In this document: one piece after another, positions 19,736 through 30,600 of the stretch
Numbering within the stretch: position 1 is the first letter of the stretch
Layout: the number at the start of each line of letters is the position of its first letter
Assembly (NCBI GenBank): GCA_951799405.1
Contig: CATOGX010000043.1
Span: forward strand, 82,331 to 146,330
DNA length: 64,000 bases
Origin: Agapetus fuscipes
Taxonomy: Eukaryota; Arthropoda; Insecta; Trichoptera; Glossosomatidae
Reading direction: 5' to 3'
The notes under the pieces: model-generated
The model's database searches: none
The model's input: only the letters and a program-made list of their open reading frames with translations
Told to the model about the DNA's origin: nothing
Program-made: the position numbers and the translations under genes

Positions 19736-20949
19736 TTGCATAATACAATTGCATCAGAGATTTGCTGGCATGAGTTTATATCAAACTGACATAATTCACC
19801 ATTATAGAGAACTAGGTAGACCGGTTTATGAACTAGGTTTATTGACGCATTACACATGTGTGTATGAGCCTTATATAGCGACTATATTATCATGGGAGGC
19901 AGTTTCATCAACCAGTAGCCTGACTATGGGCACTGTATTGTTGTGATTACTCGATCGCTTACAAACGATCCTTCTTCGTCGTTTCGCAGTTCGCTCTTCG
20001 ACACAGACTTCCCCCGATCTTCTCCACGTCTTTGAATGCTGTTTTGACCAACTTACGTCTATTTTGTTTGCCGCCATTATGCCCTGAAGTAGATGAACGA
20101 TAAAAGATGAACGATTACAAAGTTAATGCCTCTACAATCAATAAAACTTACCATTTCTATTCGAAGAAAGGACGGAATAAGACATGGCGGCGCATTAACA
20201 GGTGATCCATTTTATACGGAACAACGATCAGCTGTTCATTATGTTTTATTCCGTCCTATCATCAAATAGGTAAGGTAAGATCTACTGACGGCCGTCAAGA
20301 TTCTACCCCAGGGCGCCATCTTGTCGTGAAGGCGAGACATCGTCTCTGAAGGCAGATGTACCAATCTATAGGATGGTCAACGGTATGGAATCAACCAGGC
20401 CATGGGAAATCACCTGAGCACAAGGTTTAAAAAAATATTCCGATACAAGTTTAATATTAATATATATTTTATGGTTTGTGTATTAACACTGTGAAAATTC
20501 ATGTTTTTTCGATTGTTATTCAATTAAATAACTGTTATAATTTTATGTTGTATTTTATGTTTTATGTTGTAATGTAATTATAATGTTTATAATTTAGAAG
20601 TGACACTTAAAGAAGAAAAATCAATACGAATGAATGTTCCGACTTACCAACACGCGGTGAGCTTTTACAGATAGGTTTATTTACTCACGTAATGATATCA
20701 GCCTTACATTATGTGTTTCCTGATAAGACATTTTGGGGAATACCTGAATGGAATTGATTAAATACAATACAAGCCATATCAATCAATAACAACACAGCGA
20801 GGCGAGGCAGGAGCCAACAATGCACGGAACACGAGATCGCTGTGTTCTGATGTTTGTAAAATTATTCTAAGATTGGCGATCATCATGCCTATTCTACTTC
20901 CAGCTGTTCCAGATAGTGTTCTAACTTTAAATATGATTTAGTGCTTCTA
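19736..20949. other. Unannotated stretch with one short inverted repeat
   Basis: No gene recognised. At 20171-20259 the arms GGACGGAATAAGACAT and ATGTTTTATTCCGTCC are inverted about 60 bases apart and could be a very small MITE or a decayed one. The rest is AT-rich and unmatched. Confidence 0.4.
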
Positions 20950-21215
20950 TTAATTCCTTGACTTATAGGTTGGTGCGAGGCTGACCACCCATACTGTAAA
21001 AAATGGTTCACTTTGCCAATGTCACCCCTGTGTCAGGGAAGGTCGGCAAAAGTTGTAGGGCTTATGTTCATTTGAGGTTTGGATTTTATTTGTAAGTACA
21101 CATTCAGCATTTGTAAGCGCGAACTACGCGTGTTTGTTTGTGGGCATGCATTTGAGAGCCTTAAATGTTAATATATCTCTGCTACTTAGATTATGGATAA
21201 TAGAGATTATAGATT
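20950..21215 (+). repeat. Repeat B copy, full length
   Basis: From TTCCTTGACTTATAGGTTGG to CTGCTACTTAGATTATGG, with all family blocks present. Confidence 0.85.
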
Positions 21216-21355
21216 AAACCATTGTAGTGGGTTATGCAGCCAAGTTTCGGCCTTGATTCAATCTCTCCTAGTATGATAAGATGGAATATGCTGAATTTAT
21301 CCTTTCTCATAACGCATCCATGGTACATCAGCTGTCTCTTCTTAATGGTGAGCAG

Positions 21356-21529
21356 AAGCGCTATTCTGCTGAATTCCTTATATTTTGGATATCAATCCAA
21401 ATCGTAACTTGCTAGCGCTTGCAAAAGAACTCCATAGATAAAAAAAAAAACCTCAGTACACCTAATTGTTGGACACGAATCGCTTTCTCGTCGCCTTAAG
21501 GTCGTAAGGAATTTAGCAGAATAGCGCTT
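21356..21529. mobile_element. MITE family AAGCGC, copy 4, the cleanest
   Basis: 174 bp with the ends AAGCGCTATTCTGCTGAATT and AATTTAGCAGAATAGCGCTT, giving a terminal inverted repeat of about 24 bp with one mismatch. It is flanked by CAG (21353-21355 and 21530-21532). No coding capacity. Confidence 0.88.
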
Positions 21530-21679
21530 CAGGAGTTATTTACTGGCGTTCATGCTTTAGAGGACTTCCTTATTGGTGACCTGATCACGCCGTGAAATAC
21601 GAAAGAAGTAATTATATGACGACGTAAAGGAGTATTGCAGGAAAAAAGGGACAATATAAGAGGAAACCAAAACCACATC

Positions 21680-21870
21680 CGCGTGAGCTAAACATATACG
21701 TAGTACAACTTCTAACCGCGTTATCCCCGCAGCATATTGTGTTGAATGTAAGTTATGAAGGGCCGGCCTTCACTTCAAGGAGGAGTTTCCTTTCTCCCGG
21801 GGCAGCAGGAAGGCAGAATAAACCTTGCCGGAACTATGATTTGGGTTTTATATGAAAATACGGTTTTAGT
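21680..21870 (-). mobile_element. Diverged SINE-A, head lost
   Basis: GCTAAACATATACGTAGTAC, then CCGCGTTATCCCCGCAGC, GGCCGGCCTTCACTTCAAGG and AACCTTGCCGGAACTATGA give the 3' two thirds of minus-strand SINE-A. Confidence 0.65.
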
Positions 21871-22210
21871 CTAGTATTTCCTGCCCCCCCTCCAGTGCTG
21901 GGCTTGGTTGCGTATGGGATATGGCCGTTGTTTACTAGCAGATCCATAAATGGAGCTCATTTAGCCTGATGTTCCCCGCATAGACGTCATCAACCACTAA
22001 ACACATTCCCGATACACCCTCGTAACTATAATGAGAGAACACATCTATCTATAATCTAAGTTGCAAAGATATATTAACATTTATAATTCATGTAGCAATA
22101 TTTACAGCTATGCTGATTGATGACCTGCAACAGGATTGTGACTGAAAGCAGAAGAAGCATCAAGCAGCAGCTTAGATTAAGGATAACATGACATCATTTC
22201 TTTTCAAATT
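21871..22210. other. Unannotated stretch with a short repeat B tail
   Basis: A minus-strand B tail (TATAATCTAAGTTGCAAAGA at 22051, about 50 bases) is the only recognised piece. Confidence 0.4.
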
Positions 22211-22214
22211 AAAT

Positions 22215-22505
22215 TTGGCTGATTTATTTGGTGAGCGCTGTTTTTGTGTGTATCACACCTCAAGAGCCCTCTGCGAGCTTGGTCGTCGCTGTAGAAAGCA
22301 CCAATTCTCAAGCAAGACACAGTTGCTTTACGGCTGGATGGACCTTTTGATGACCGGTCTATGGTAAAGGTTTATGAATTGTTCAACCCAGCGAAGAGCA
22401 AATTTGAAAATATAAATGGTATATTTTTTGTGCTCTGCCGGGATTCGAACCCACAACCTTCCATTTACGAGTCCGAAGTGTTACCACTGGACTACGGACC
22501 GGTCG
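22215..22505 (-). mobile_element. SINE-C copy, full length
   Basis: From TTATTTGGTGAGCGCTGTTT through GACCGGTCTATGGTAAAGG to GTGTTACCACTGGACTACGG, with an intact box B (GGGATTCGAACCCACAACC on the plus strand). Confidence 0.9.
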
Positions 22506-22689
22506 TTCCTTGACTCATCAGTTGTAAATGTGTGTCTCTACATATTTTAAAGAACCTATACACTTCTAATGAAACACTGTTTTATTTTCTCTCAATTGAT
22601 TAGTTGTATAGCAGCTTTAGCGTACTCTGTGTACACTGTTATAATTTCACAGCGTTAGAACACAAACCACGCCAAATATAAAAGTATAT

Positions 22690-22945
22690 TTCGCACGCTT
22701 AATAATAAAGAGAAATAACTCGAAAATTGGAAAAATCGAGATTTTGTAATAAAACGCAAGAACAATGCGAGAAGAATAGGTAGAATGCGACAGCCGTTCA
22801 ATTTGGACGAGATAAAACATCGGCCGCCTTTTTCATCCCATACAAGTTGTACTGGGTGTCTGAACTTTAAACGTGATTTCCCAACATTCTTGTTTTTTGA
22901 GTTATTGCTCTTTATTATTAAACGTGTGATTTGTCTCGTTGCAAC
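22690..22945. mobile_element. MITE family TTTCGCACG, copy 1
   Basis: The left end TTTCGCACGCTTAATAATAA and the right end TTATTATTAAACGTGTGATTT are long inverted repeats that continue through AGAGAAATAACTCGAAAA / TTTTTTGAGTTATTGCTCT. About 90% similar to the copy at 40050-40320. Confidence 0.8.
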
Positions 22946-23184
22946 TTAGATTATTATTGTGTAATAAATACACACGTACACGTTTGAGTGACTTTATGGA
23001 TTTCTCAATCAGACACGGCCAAAGGCAATCATACTATTCCATACTAGTTAGTGGTCTCTATTATAATCTGCTGCAAACAATTCATTGGAATTTAATCGAC
23101 GGTATGTAATACCGCATCACATTCGAGTGACATTCCCGCATGGAGAGCATTAAAGACGAATCCTATATCACAGAAAAAAAGGTG

Positions 23185-23392
23185 ACTTATAGGTTGGTAT
23201 GAAGCTGACCATGTCAGCCCTATTTCAGGGAAGGTCAGCCATTAATAGTAGCGGGGCTTATGTTCTTTTGAGATTTTGGTTTTTATGTTGTATGCTCACA
23301 TGTGGCTTGTGTAAACGCGAACTTACACGTGTTTGCTTGTGAGAGTGCATTCATCTTAATTATATCTTTGCAACTTAGATTATAGATGCAAA
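23185..23392 (+). repeat. Repeat B copy, slightly deleted
   Basis: From ACTTATAGGTTGGTATGAAGC to CAACTTAGATTATAGAT. A deletion after the CTGACCA block removes the middle of the head. Its tail abuts the 56-bp array. Confidence 0.8.
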
Positions 23393-23394
23393 AA

Positions 23395-24627
23395 TCCTCT
23401 TGTAAAGGCAGTGCCTTATTGTGTTAATCATTTGTCTCTGCTGGTCGCCATACTTTTGTAAAGGTAGTGCCTTGTTTTGGTAATCATTTGTCTCTGCTGG
23501 TCGCCATACTTTTGTAAAGGTAGTGCCTTGTTTTGGTTATTATTTGTCTCTGCTGGTCGCCATACTTTTGTAAAGGTAGTGCCTTGTTGTGTTAATCATT
23601 TGTATCTGCTGGTCGCCATACTTTTGTAAAGGTAGTGCCTTGTTTTGGTAATCATTTGTCTCTGCCGGTCGCCATACTTTTGTAAAGGTAGTGCCTTGTT
23701 TTGGTAATCATTTGTCTCTGCTGGTCGCCATACTCTTGTAAAGGTAGTGCCTTGTTTTGGTTATCATTTGTCTCTGCTGGTCGCCATACTTTTTTAAAGG
23801 TAGTGCCTTGTTTTGGTAATCATTTGTCTCTGCTGGTCGCCATACTTTTGTAAAGGTAGTGCCTTGTTTTGGTTATCATTTGTCTCTGCTGGTCGCCATA
23901 CTTTCGTAAAGGTAGTGCCTTGTTTTGGTAATCATTTGTCTCTGCTGGTCGCCATACTTTTGTAAAGGTAGTGCCTTGTTTTGGTAATCATTTGTCTCTG
24001 CTGGTCGCCATACTTTTGTAAAGGTAGTGCCTTGTTTTGGTAATCATTTGTCTCTGCTGGTCGCCATACTCTTGTAAAGGTAGTGCCTTGTTTTGGTAAT
24101 CATTTGTCTCTGCTGGTCGCCATACTTTTGTAAAGGTAGTGCCTTGTTTTGGTAATCATTTGTCTCTGCTGGTCGCCATACTCTTGTAAAGGTAGTGCCT
24201 TGTTTTGGTAATCATTTGTCTCTGCTGGTCGCCATACTTTTGTAAAGGTAGTGCCTTGTTTTGGTAATCATTTGTCTCTGCTGGTCGCCATACTTTTGTA
24301 AAGGTAGTGCCTTGTTTTGGTAATCATTTGTCTCTGCTGGTCGCCATACTTTTGTAAAGGTAGTGCCTTGTTTTGGTAATCATTTGTCTCTGCTGGTCGC
24401 CATACTTTTGTAAAGGTAGTGCCTTGTTTTGGTTATCATTTGTCTCTGCTGGTCGCCATACTTTTGTAAAGGTAGTGCCTTGTTTTGGTAATCATTTGTC
24501 TCTGCTGGTCGCCATACTCTTGTAAAGGTAGTGCCTTGTTTTGGTAATCATTTGTCTCTGCTGGTCGCCATACTTTTGTACAGGCAGTGCCTTGTTTAGC
24601 TAGCCTTTGCTGGTCGCTATCCTCTTT
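23395..24627 (-). repeat. 56-bp satellite array, about 22 units, LINE-derived
   Basis: Units of 56 bp with plus-strand core TAAAGGTAGTGCCTTGTTTT and TCTGCTGGTCGCCATACT. Internal units differ by only one or two bases, mainly TTTTGT/CTCTTGT and GGTAAT/GGTTAT, while the outermost units are more diverged. The reverse complement is about 80% identical to the unit at 5154-5600. The right boundary (CTCTTTAGTTGTGAATGC) resembles, on the minus strand, the LINE coding sequence that precedes the other array. Confidence 0.93.
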
Positions 24628-24784
24628 AGTTGTGAATGCATGAGCTGTATGAGAATGCGTGAGTGTCTAAATCCTTCTAGTATACGTATAGCCGTAATGA
24701 GCTACGCCGTAGTGGGCTGTGGACTCTTCTCCAGCGTTGGTATACGAGTATAAGCCGAGTTTTGTACAAAACGATAATAACAAT

Positions 24785-25035
24785 GCTGTAAGCTGAAACT
24801 CTGTCACCATTCCGCTAGGGGTGGCCACAGCCTCTGCAGAGTTGCCTCTATTTTTTCCTATCCTGACATACATACCTTTTTCAATTCATTCATATCCATC
24901 ACCTTTTTCATGCATTTTCTTCTTTTACGCTCACTTTGTATATCCCATTCTTTCACAATCTCCTTAATCTGATCACTCCATACTTTTCTCGGTCGTCCCT
25001 TCCCTCTTTTTCCTTTCACACTTTCTTTGCACATA
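24785..25035 (-). mobile_element. RTE-like LINE 3' end fragment
   Basis: The minus strand encodes VKGKRGKGRPRKVWSDQIKE, then IVKEWDIQSERKRRKCMKKV, the C-terminal GRPRK.W zone. It ends GGAATGGTGACAGAGTTTC. The 5' side is lost near 25035 where unrelated sequence begins. Confidence 0.8.
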
Positions 25036-25499
25036 CAAAATTTCAATACATACAAAAAATTCATGCAAAATGGTGCATGATACAAGACTGTTAGTAGGGC
25101 TTTATAAGTCTCTACAGTAAAACAGAGTTCTAACCGCGCAAACCTACCAGCGGTTACCAACCACATATTTTATAACCGAGCGAATATATTACTATCTTGA
25201 CCTTCTTGTACAGTAATGTACCAATCTTACTGTCCAGTGTTATTCAATTACAAGTTTATGGTGTCATAAAACTGTGTTTACATTATTTCCAATCAACTTT
25301 ATAAGTCTTGATGAACCGTGACTAATCAGGAGCGTGCACAGCGCAGAGGCAAGCGCGTGACAGCGGGAAGCTATAACGACAATCTAAATATTGATGTGAG
25401 TTGAAGGAAAGACTCGCCTTGATCCATACTCCTAATATCAGATAAATATTGCTTTCCATTGCTTCTGTGGAATATACGCTCAAAGAAAGAGAGACAAAC
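25036..25499. other. Unannotated stretch
   Basis: No recognised repeat or exon. Confidence 0.35.
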
Positions 25500-25725
25500 A
25501 AAGGTCCGTGGTATAGTGGTTAGCTTCTGAAAAAATGGAAGGTTGTGGATACGAATCCCGGCGGAGCACAAAAAAATATACTACTATTTATATTTTCAGG
25601 TATACTCTTCGCTGGGTTGAAAAATTCACATTACCAAAGGTCCGCCCAGTTTTAGAGAAACTGGGGTTCGCTTCAAAACTGGCGCTTTCTATACCGACAA
25701 CCAAGCAATCATATTTATATAAAAG
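25500..25725 (+). mobile_element. SINE-C copy, diverged
   Basis: Head AGGTCCGTGGTATAGTGGTT, box B GGATACGAATCCCGGCGGAG, then ATACTCTTCGCTGGGTTGAA. The end is lost after ACCGACAACCAAGC. Confidence 0.7.
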
Positions 25726-25989
25726 AGGTCAATATCCAAAAATGGAGAGATTGGGACTTAACGGGTGTTACGGTTGAATGGTCAACTCTGCGTATGTTGT
25801 AAAAAAAACAGCGTCGGCTCGAACCCCGTCGGGCCCTTTAGGCGATAGCTTTGACCTTTACTTAACATTGGATAATTAATAAAAACTCCCATAACAAAAA
25901 TTGATGAATGTTAGCTTGATAATGTTAGAACCAATAATGTAATATAATAGAATAATGTATAATGTAACGATAATGTAGAATAATGTTTG

Positions 25990-26352
25990 TGGTTATAGCC
26001 GCGGGGGCCAAGAGGGCTGATCTTTCTAGCGTGTTTCGAATGGAACAACGTTGGTTCGATTCCCGCTTGGGTCACTTGACTTTAACTTTGACCCTGGTTC
26101 AACAGATGTTATTGGGTAATTATTATTTAATAATTCATTAATAATAAAACAAGAATGAATTATTAAATGATGATATTAATACCTGTTTCTGGCCAGGCAG
26201 AATAGGTTGGTGAATTGCATTCCTCTTCACAAATCTATTTTTTTAAAATTAAAAATAAAAAAAAAAAATAAAAAAAAAAATAAAAAAATAGAACCTGTTT
26301 GTTACTAGGGCAGAATAGAGTTGAGAATTGCATTACTTTAAAAAAAAAAAAC
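25990..26352 (+). mobile_element. SINE-G copy with poly-A tail plus a second partial copy
   Basis: The head GTTATAGCCGCGGGGGCCAA and box B GTTCGATTCCCGCTTGGGTC show a tRNA-like start. ACCCTGGTTCAACAGATG, GGCCAGGCAGAATAGGTTGG and TGAATTGCATTCCTCTTC form the body, followed by A-rich runs to 26285. A second short body piece (GGCAGAATAGAGTTGAGAAT) with its own A run follows. Confidence 0.75.
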
Positions 26353-26409
26353 AGCCTTATATAGGTACGCCTGATCATCGCAACAGAAGGCCAAATGAAG
26401 CAATACTCA

Positions 26410-26752
26410 GTTGCTGCAACGCAAACGCAACTAAGCTACACATATAGTGTAACTTCTTGCCGCGTTATCCCCGAAGGGGTCGCATGTGGCGAGTTGAACC
26501 TATTTATTTTTACAGGTAAGGGGGCCGGCCTTACGCCAACCACTTCAGTTGAAGTGGGAATTTCCCGGCTCCCGAGGGGGCTGGTACTCATTTCTTGTAA
26601 AGGCTGAGTAAACCTCGCCGGTATTTATATAATGGGGTTTTAAATACACACCGAAATTGGAAATCATTTCTGAGACCCTCCTCGGTGGGATTCGAACCCG
26701 AGCTCACGGGGTAGAATGCAAGCACTCTACCAACTGAGCTATCGACCGGACT
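26410..26752 (-). mobile_element. SINE-A copy, full length
   Basis: GCAACTAAGCTACACATATAG to ACCAACTGAGCTATCGACCG on the plus strand. Box B reads GGGATTCGAACCCGAGCTC. Confidence 0.9.
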
Positions 26753-26819
26753 TGCTGGATGAATCTTTATTGCAAGTGTTTGATTTAGGTAAAAAAATGA
26801 ACGGTATGTTTTGTGTTTA

Positions 26820-26890
26820 GATAGAAATCGAACCCTTACCCTCAGTTTATGAGTCCGCAGGGTTAGCCACTAGACTTAGATCGGTCAAAG
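26820..26890 (-). mobile_element. SINE-C-like head fragment
   Basis: AGAAATCGAACCCTTACCCT, then TTATGAGTCCGCAGGGTTAG and CCACTAGACTTAGATCGGTC. Only the tRNA-like head remains. Confidence 0.5.
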
Positions 26891-26989
26891 TATACACCCA
26901 AAGTTTCGGAGGCATGTTTGGGCTCAAGACCTTGCTAGTATTTTCTACCCTTCACATTTATAAATCACAGTAGAGTAGTGCAGTGCTCT

Positions 26990-27150
26990 CTGATAAGCCG
27001 CTCCACTAGCCGGGAATCCCCTCGGCGGGTCGCGGCGTGTTCCACTTGGACGCGCGGGGGTGAAGGTCAAGGCGCAGCGGGTCAAGGTCGAACCACGGCA
27101 GGGAGGGGGAGGGGGGGAGATAAGGGAGGCCAGGCACGCGAACTCTAACT
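26990..27150. other. GC-rich block beside the 32-bp satellite
   Basis: Strongly GC-rich (for example GGCGGGTCGCGGCGTGTTCC), with purine runs near 27101-27130. No exon or promoter motif could be defined. It may be a CpG island remnant or the original flank of the satellite. Confidence 0.35.
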
Positions 27151-27171
27151 CAACTGTACCATGTTAAATAT

Positions 27172-28466
27172 GTGTGCGACAACTCACAACCACTGCAGTC
27201 ATGTGCAGGGACAACTCACAACCACTGCAGTCATGTGCAGGGACAACTCACAACCACTGCAGTCATGTGCAAGGACAACTCATAGCCACTGCGTCATGTG
27301 CAGGGACAACTCATAGCCACTGCAGTCATGTGCAGGGACAACTCACAACCACTGCAGTCATGTGCAAGGACAACTCATAGCCACTGCGTCATGTGCAGGG
27401 ACAACTCACAACCACTGCAGTCATGTGCAAGGACAACTCATAGCCACTGCGTCATGTGCAGGGACAACTCACAACCACTGCAGTCATGTGCAGGGACAAC
27501 TCACAACCACTGCAGTCATGTGCAGGGACAACTCACAACCACTGCAGTCATGTGCAGGGACAACTCACAACCACTGCAGTCATGTGCAAGGACAACTCAT
27601 AGCCACTGCGTCATGTGCAGGGACAACTCACAACCACTGCAGTCATGTGCAAGGACAACTCATAGCCACTGCAGTCATGTGCAGGGACAACTCACAACCA
27701 CTGCAGTCATGTGCAAGGACAACTCATAGCCACTGCGTCATGTGCAGGGACAACTCACAACCACTGCAGTCATGTGCAAGGACAACTCATAGCCACTGCG
27801 TCATGTGCAGGGACAACTCACAACCACTGCAGTCATGTGCAGGGACAACTCACAACCACTGCAGTCATGTGCAGGGACAACTCACAACCACTGCAGTCAT
27901 ATGCAAGGACAACTCATAGCCACTGCAGTCATGTGCAGGGACAACTCACAACCACTGCAGTCATGTGCAAGGACAACTCATAGCCACTGCGTCATGTGCA
28001 GGGACAACTCACAACCACTGCAGTCATGTGCAAGGACAACTCATAGCCACTGCGTCATGTGCAGGGACAACTCACAACCACTGCAGTCATGTGCAAGGAC
28101 AACTCATAACCACTGCGTCATGTGCAGGGACAACTCACAACCACTGCAGTCATGTGCTAGGACAACTCATAGCCACTGCGTTATGTGCAGGGACAACTCA
28201 CAACCACTGCAGTCATGTGCAAGGACAACTCATAGCCACTGCAGTCATGTGCAGGGACAACTCACAACCACTGCAGTCATGTGCAAGGACAACTCATAGC
28301 CACTGCAGTCATGTGCAGGACAACTCACAACCACTGCAGTCATGTTCAAGGACAACTCATAGCCTCTGCGTCATGTGCAGGGACAACTCACAACCACTGC
28401 AGTCATGTGCAAGGACAACTCATAGCCACTGCAGTCATGTGCAGGGACAACTCATAGCCACTGCGC
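27172..28466 (+). repeat. 32/31-bp satellite with 63-bp higher-order unit, about 40 monomers
   Basis: Monomers read GACAACTCACAACCACTGCA plus GTCATGTGCAGG (32 bp), alternating over much of the array with a 31-bp type reading GACAACTCATAGCCACTGCG plus TCATGTGCAGG. The pair makes a 63-bp unit. Because 63 is 21 codons the array stays open in several frames (longest run about 215 codons), but this is a by-product of the period, not evidence of a protein. Confidence 0.93.
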
Positions 28467-28720
28467 GTATTCTTTTTAATAAAAAATGCAGCTTCTTTAT
28501 TTTTCACGATTTATTTGTTCACTTTCGGTTCAGAGATACATTTGCACAGCATGGTACAACGGCTGATACACTTCTGACGCTACAGAGAGCTTCGCTCCTT
28601 ATTTTATACTAGGAATAAAGATCATTCTCGAAGCATCGAGAATTGCTACTTACTAGATTTTGCCAGAACAATCGGTTCAACCAATCTCGAACAAATTATT
28701 ATCGTTATAAGTAATCATAA
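28467..28720. other. Unannotated stretch
   Basis: Flank of the satellite. Nothing recognised. Confidence 0.35.
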
Positions 28721-28724
28721 TAAT

Positions 28725-28930
28725 AGGATGACTTATTTGGTGAGCGCTCTTTTTGTGGTAATCACACCTCAAGAGCCCTCTGCGAGCTATAGAGAGCTGT
28801 AGAGAGCGCTAATTCTCAAAAGAGCATATTTGAAAATTTAAATGGTATTTTTTTGTGCTCTATCCGGATTCAAGCCCATAACCTTTCATTTACGAGTCCA
28901 AAGTGCTACCACTGGACGACAGACCGATCA
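28725..28930 (-). mobile_element. SINE-C copy with a central deletion
   Basis: TTATTTGGTGAGCGCTCTTT, CAAGAGCCCTCTGCGAGC, then a jump to AGAGCATATTTGAAAATTTA and the head (TACGAGTCCAAAGTGCTACC). Confidence 0.8.
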
Positions 28931-29885
28931 CATTACCTAACATATTATATTTATTTCAAGAGAGATTTATACAGACACTAACACAGACAATCGGCAACAC
29001 ACAACTACATTTTCGTTACAATATTATGTAAGGTCGTGTTTAGATTATTTATAAATGATTGCTTATTAATTGCATTAGACCATCTCATCAATTAAAAACT
29101 AATCTTTTAAATTTTGGCTTTAAAAGCATTTTTAATTCATCTGTGAAAACTGCGCACCGTGAAAACACATAACAATAATTTAAAATGAGTCGGTGCTTAA
29201 AAATAACAAAAGTCTTATTTGAACAAGTTATTACTTGGCGTAAAAATTAACATGATAGGCGGGCTGATTGGTTCCTCACAAGAATAAATAATTATCAACC
29301 CGGCTCACTGACCTTCGTCACTTTGAATAATGGCTCCTCACACAAATTTGAGGCGGATGTTTAAGCCATTGTTTGAGTACGCGTACAGTATTTATTTATG
29401 TAAAGTGATTCAGTAGTATGGAAACCTATATCATGTGTGAGCGCACGATGAACAGACGATAATACGTTCCTCAGTGCTTGTTTTACTTATCTACCATCTG
29501 ATTCAAAGATGACCTTTCAATGAAACACATTCTGCACAATCTGAGTTAAGAAAAAAAAACGTTATATCCGATGATGTGAGAATTGTTTTAAATATTTTTG
29601 AAATCAATTTCCAGTTTTCATAAGACACATTGGTCCAGTACACATACAAACATTGCTCATGTTAAATTACCTCTGATGGGCATAATACAAACAAGCACTA
29701 AGGGAGCTCTTTTTTTTTTTTTTTTTACAGTATGCTCAAACCCTCCTCGTACCCGTCCTGTATGTATGTGTCAGAAGGACCCACAGCACATGGACGCTCA
29801 TGCAAAGCTATATATTTTCTCAAGTGGCGAAAAGCCTTCCAGTCATCATCATTACTAGCATAGCCTGGGTGGGTCTGGGCTTCCT
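28931..29885. other. Unannotated stretch
   Basis: AT-rich and apparently unique, with a T run at 29710-29727. No exon recognised. Confidence 0.35.
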
Positions 29886-29889
29886 TGAG

Positions 29890-30152
29890 CTAAGAACCAC
29901 CTTCCGACTTCAAGACTTCCGCACCCACCCCTGCCTGTCCAACCCCTTCCTCCTCCAGTCCCATTCTCCTGCCACCACTCCATCCAGCCACCTTAATCTG
30001 GGTCCTCCCACTGTCCTGCGTCCTTGCAAGTCTGTCATCACAACCATCTTCTCCAGGCTCAGATGGTCCATCCGCTGTATGTGCCCCAGCCAATACAGTC
30101 TGCTGACTGTTATTGACCGTACTATCCAAGGAGTTACAAGGTTTATGTTCAT
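29890..30152 (-). pseudogene. LINE ORF2 C-terminal fragment
   Basis: The minus strand reads SRLYWLGHIQRMDHLSLEKM, then GGPRLRWLDGV, the RTE-like order of LGH.QRM followed by GRPRLRWLD. The frame then loses similarity. It lies head-to-head with the plus-strand LINE end at 30172. Confidence 0.65.
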
Positions 30153-30171
30153 GTGAGGTTTGATTTATTCA

Positions 30172-30600
30172 CATAACTCCTCTTCTCCAGAAGCTTCACT
30201 TGCTCCGTGTCCCAGAGCGCGTCGAGTTCAAAGTGTGTTCGATGGTCCACAATGCTTTATTTAAAAAGACACCCAAATATCTCGCTGATTTAATCAAGCC
30301 CGTCGCCCTCGGCAAAAAAAGCCTCACACCATGCTCGGCAGAAACCGGAGCCAAGTCACGTATTAAACAGCCGATAAGAAGAGTTGACCCAGTGTTTGGA
30401 GAGCGTGCATTTGCAGTTGCTGGTCCTCTGGCCTGGAACTTCATCGTGTGAGAAAGCTAGAGGACCATGGAAAGTTCCGAAATGCACTGAAGACAAGCAC
30501 ATTTCTGGCATCACATGCACAAGCGCCCTTGGAGTGACCACATCACGAAACGGCGCTATTTAGAAATCATCAACTCATCATCCCACTGATGATGATGATG
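30172..30600 (+). pseudogene. L2/CR1-like LINE 3' end with one frameshift
   Basis: Reads LHLLRVPERVEFKVCSMVHN, TPKYLADLIKPVA and FGERAFAVAGPLAWNFI. It needs a change of frame near 30445 to continue as VRKLEDHGKFRNALKTSTFL to AQAPLE and the stop at 30528. The tail ends GGCGCTATTTAGAAATCATC and ATC/ATG repeats. Closely related to the ends at 2110-2932 and 15330. Confidence 0.75.

Noticed and set aside
23395..24627. CRISPR array
   Set aside because: The units are contiguous 56-bp repeats without unique spacers, in a clearly eukaryotic, intron- and SINE-containing context.
27298..28612. Long repetitive open frames in the 32-bp satellite as a secreted Cys/His repeat protein
   Set aside because: The frames follow from a 63-bp period divisible by three, are open in more than one frame, and lack a start context or splice signals.
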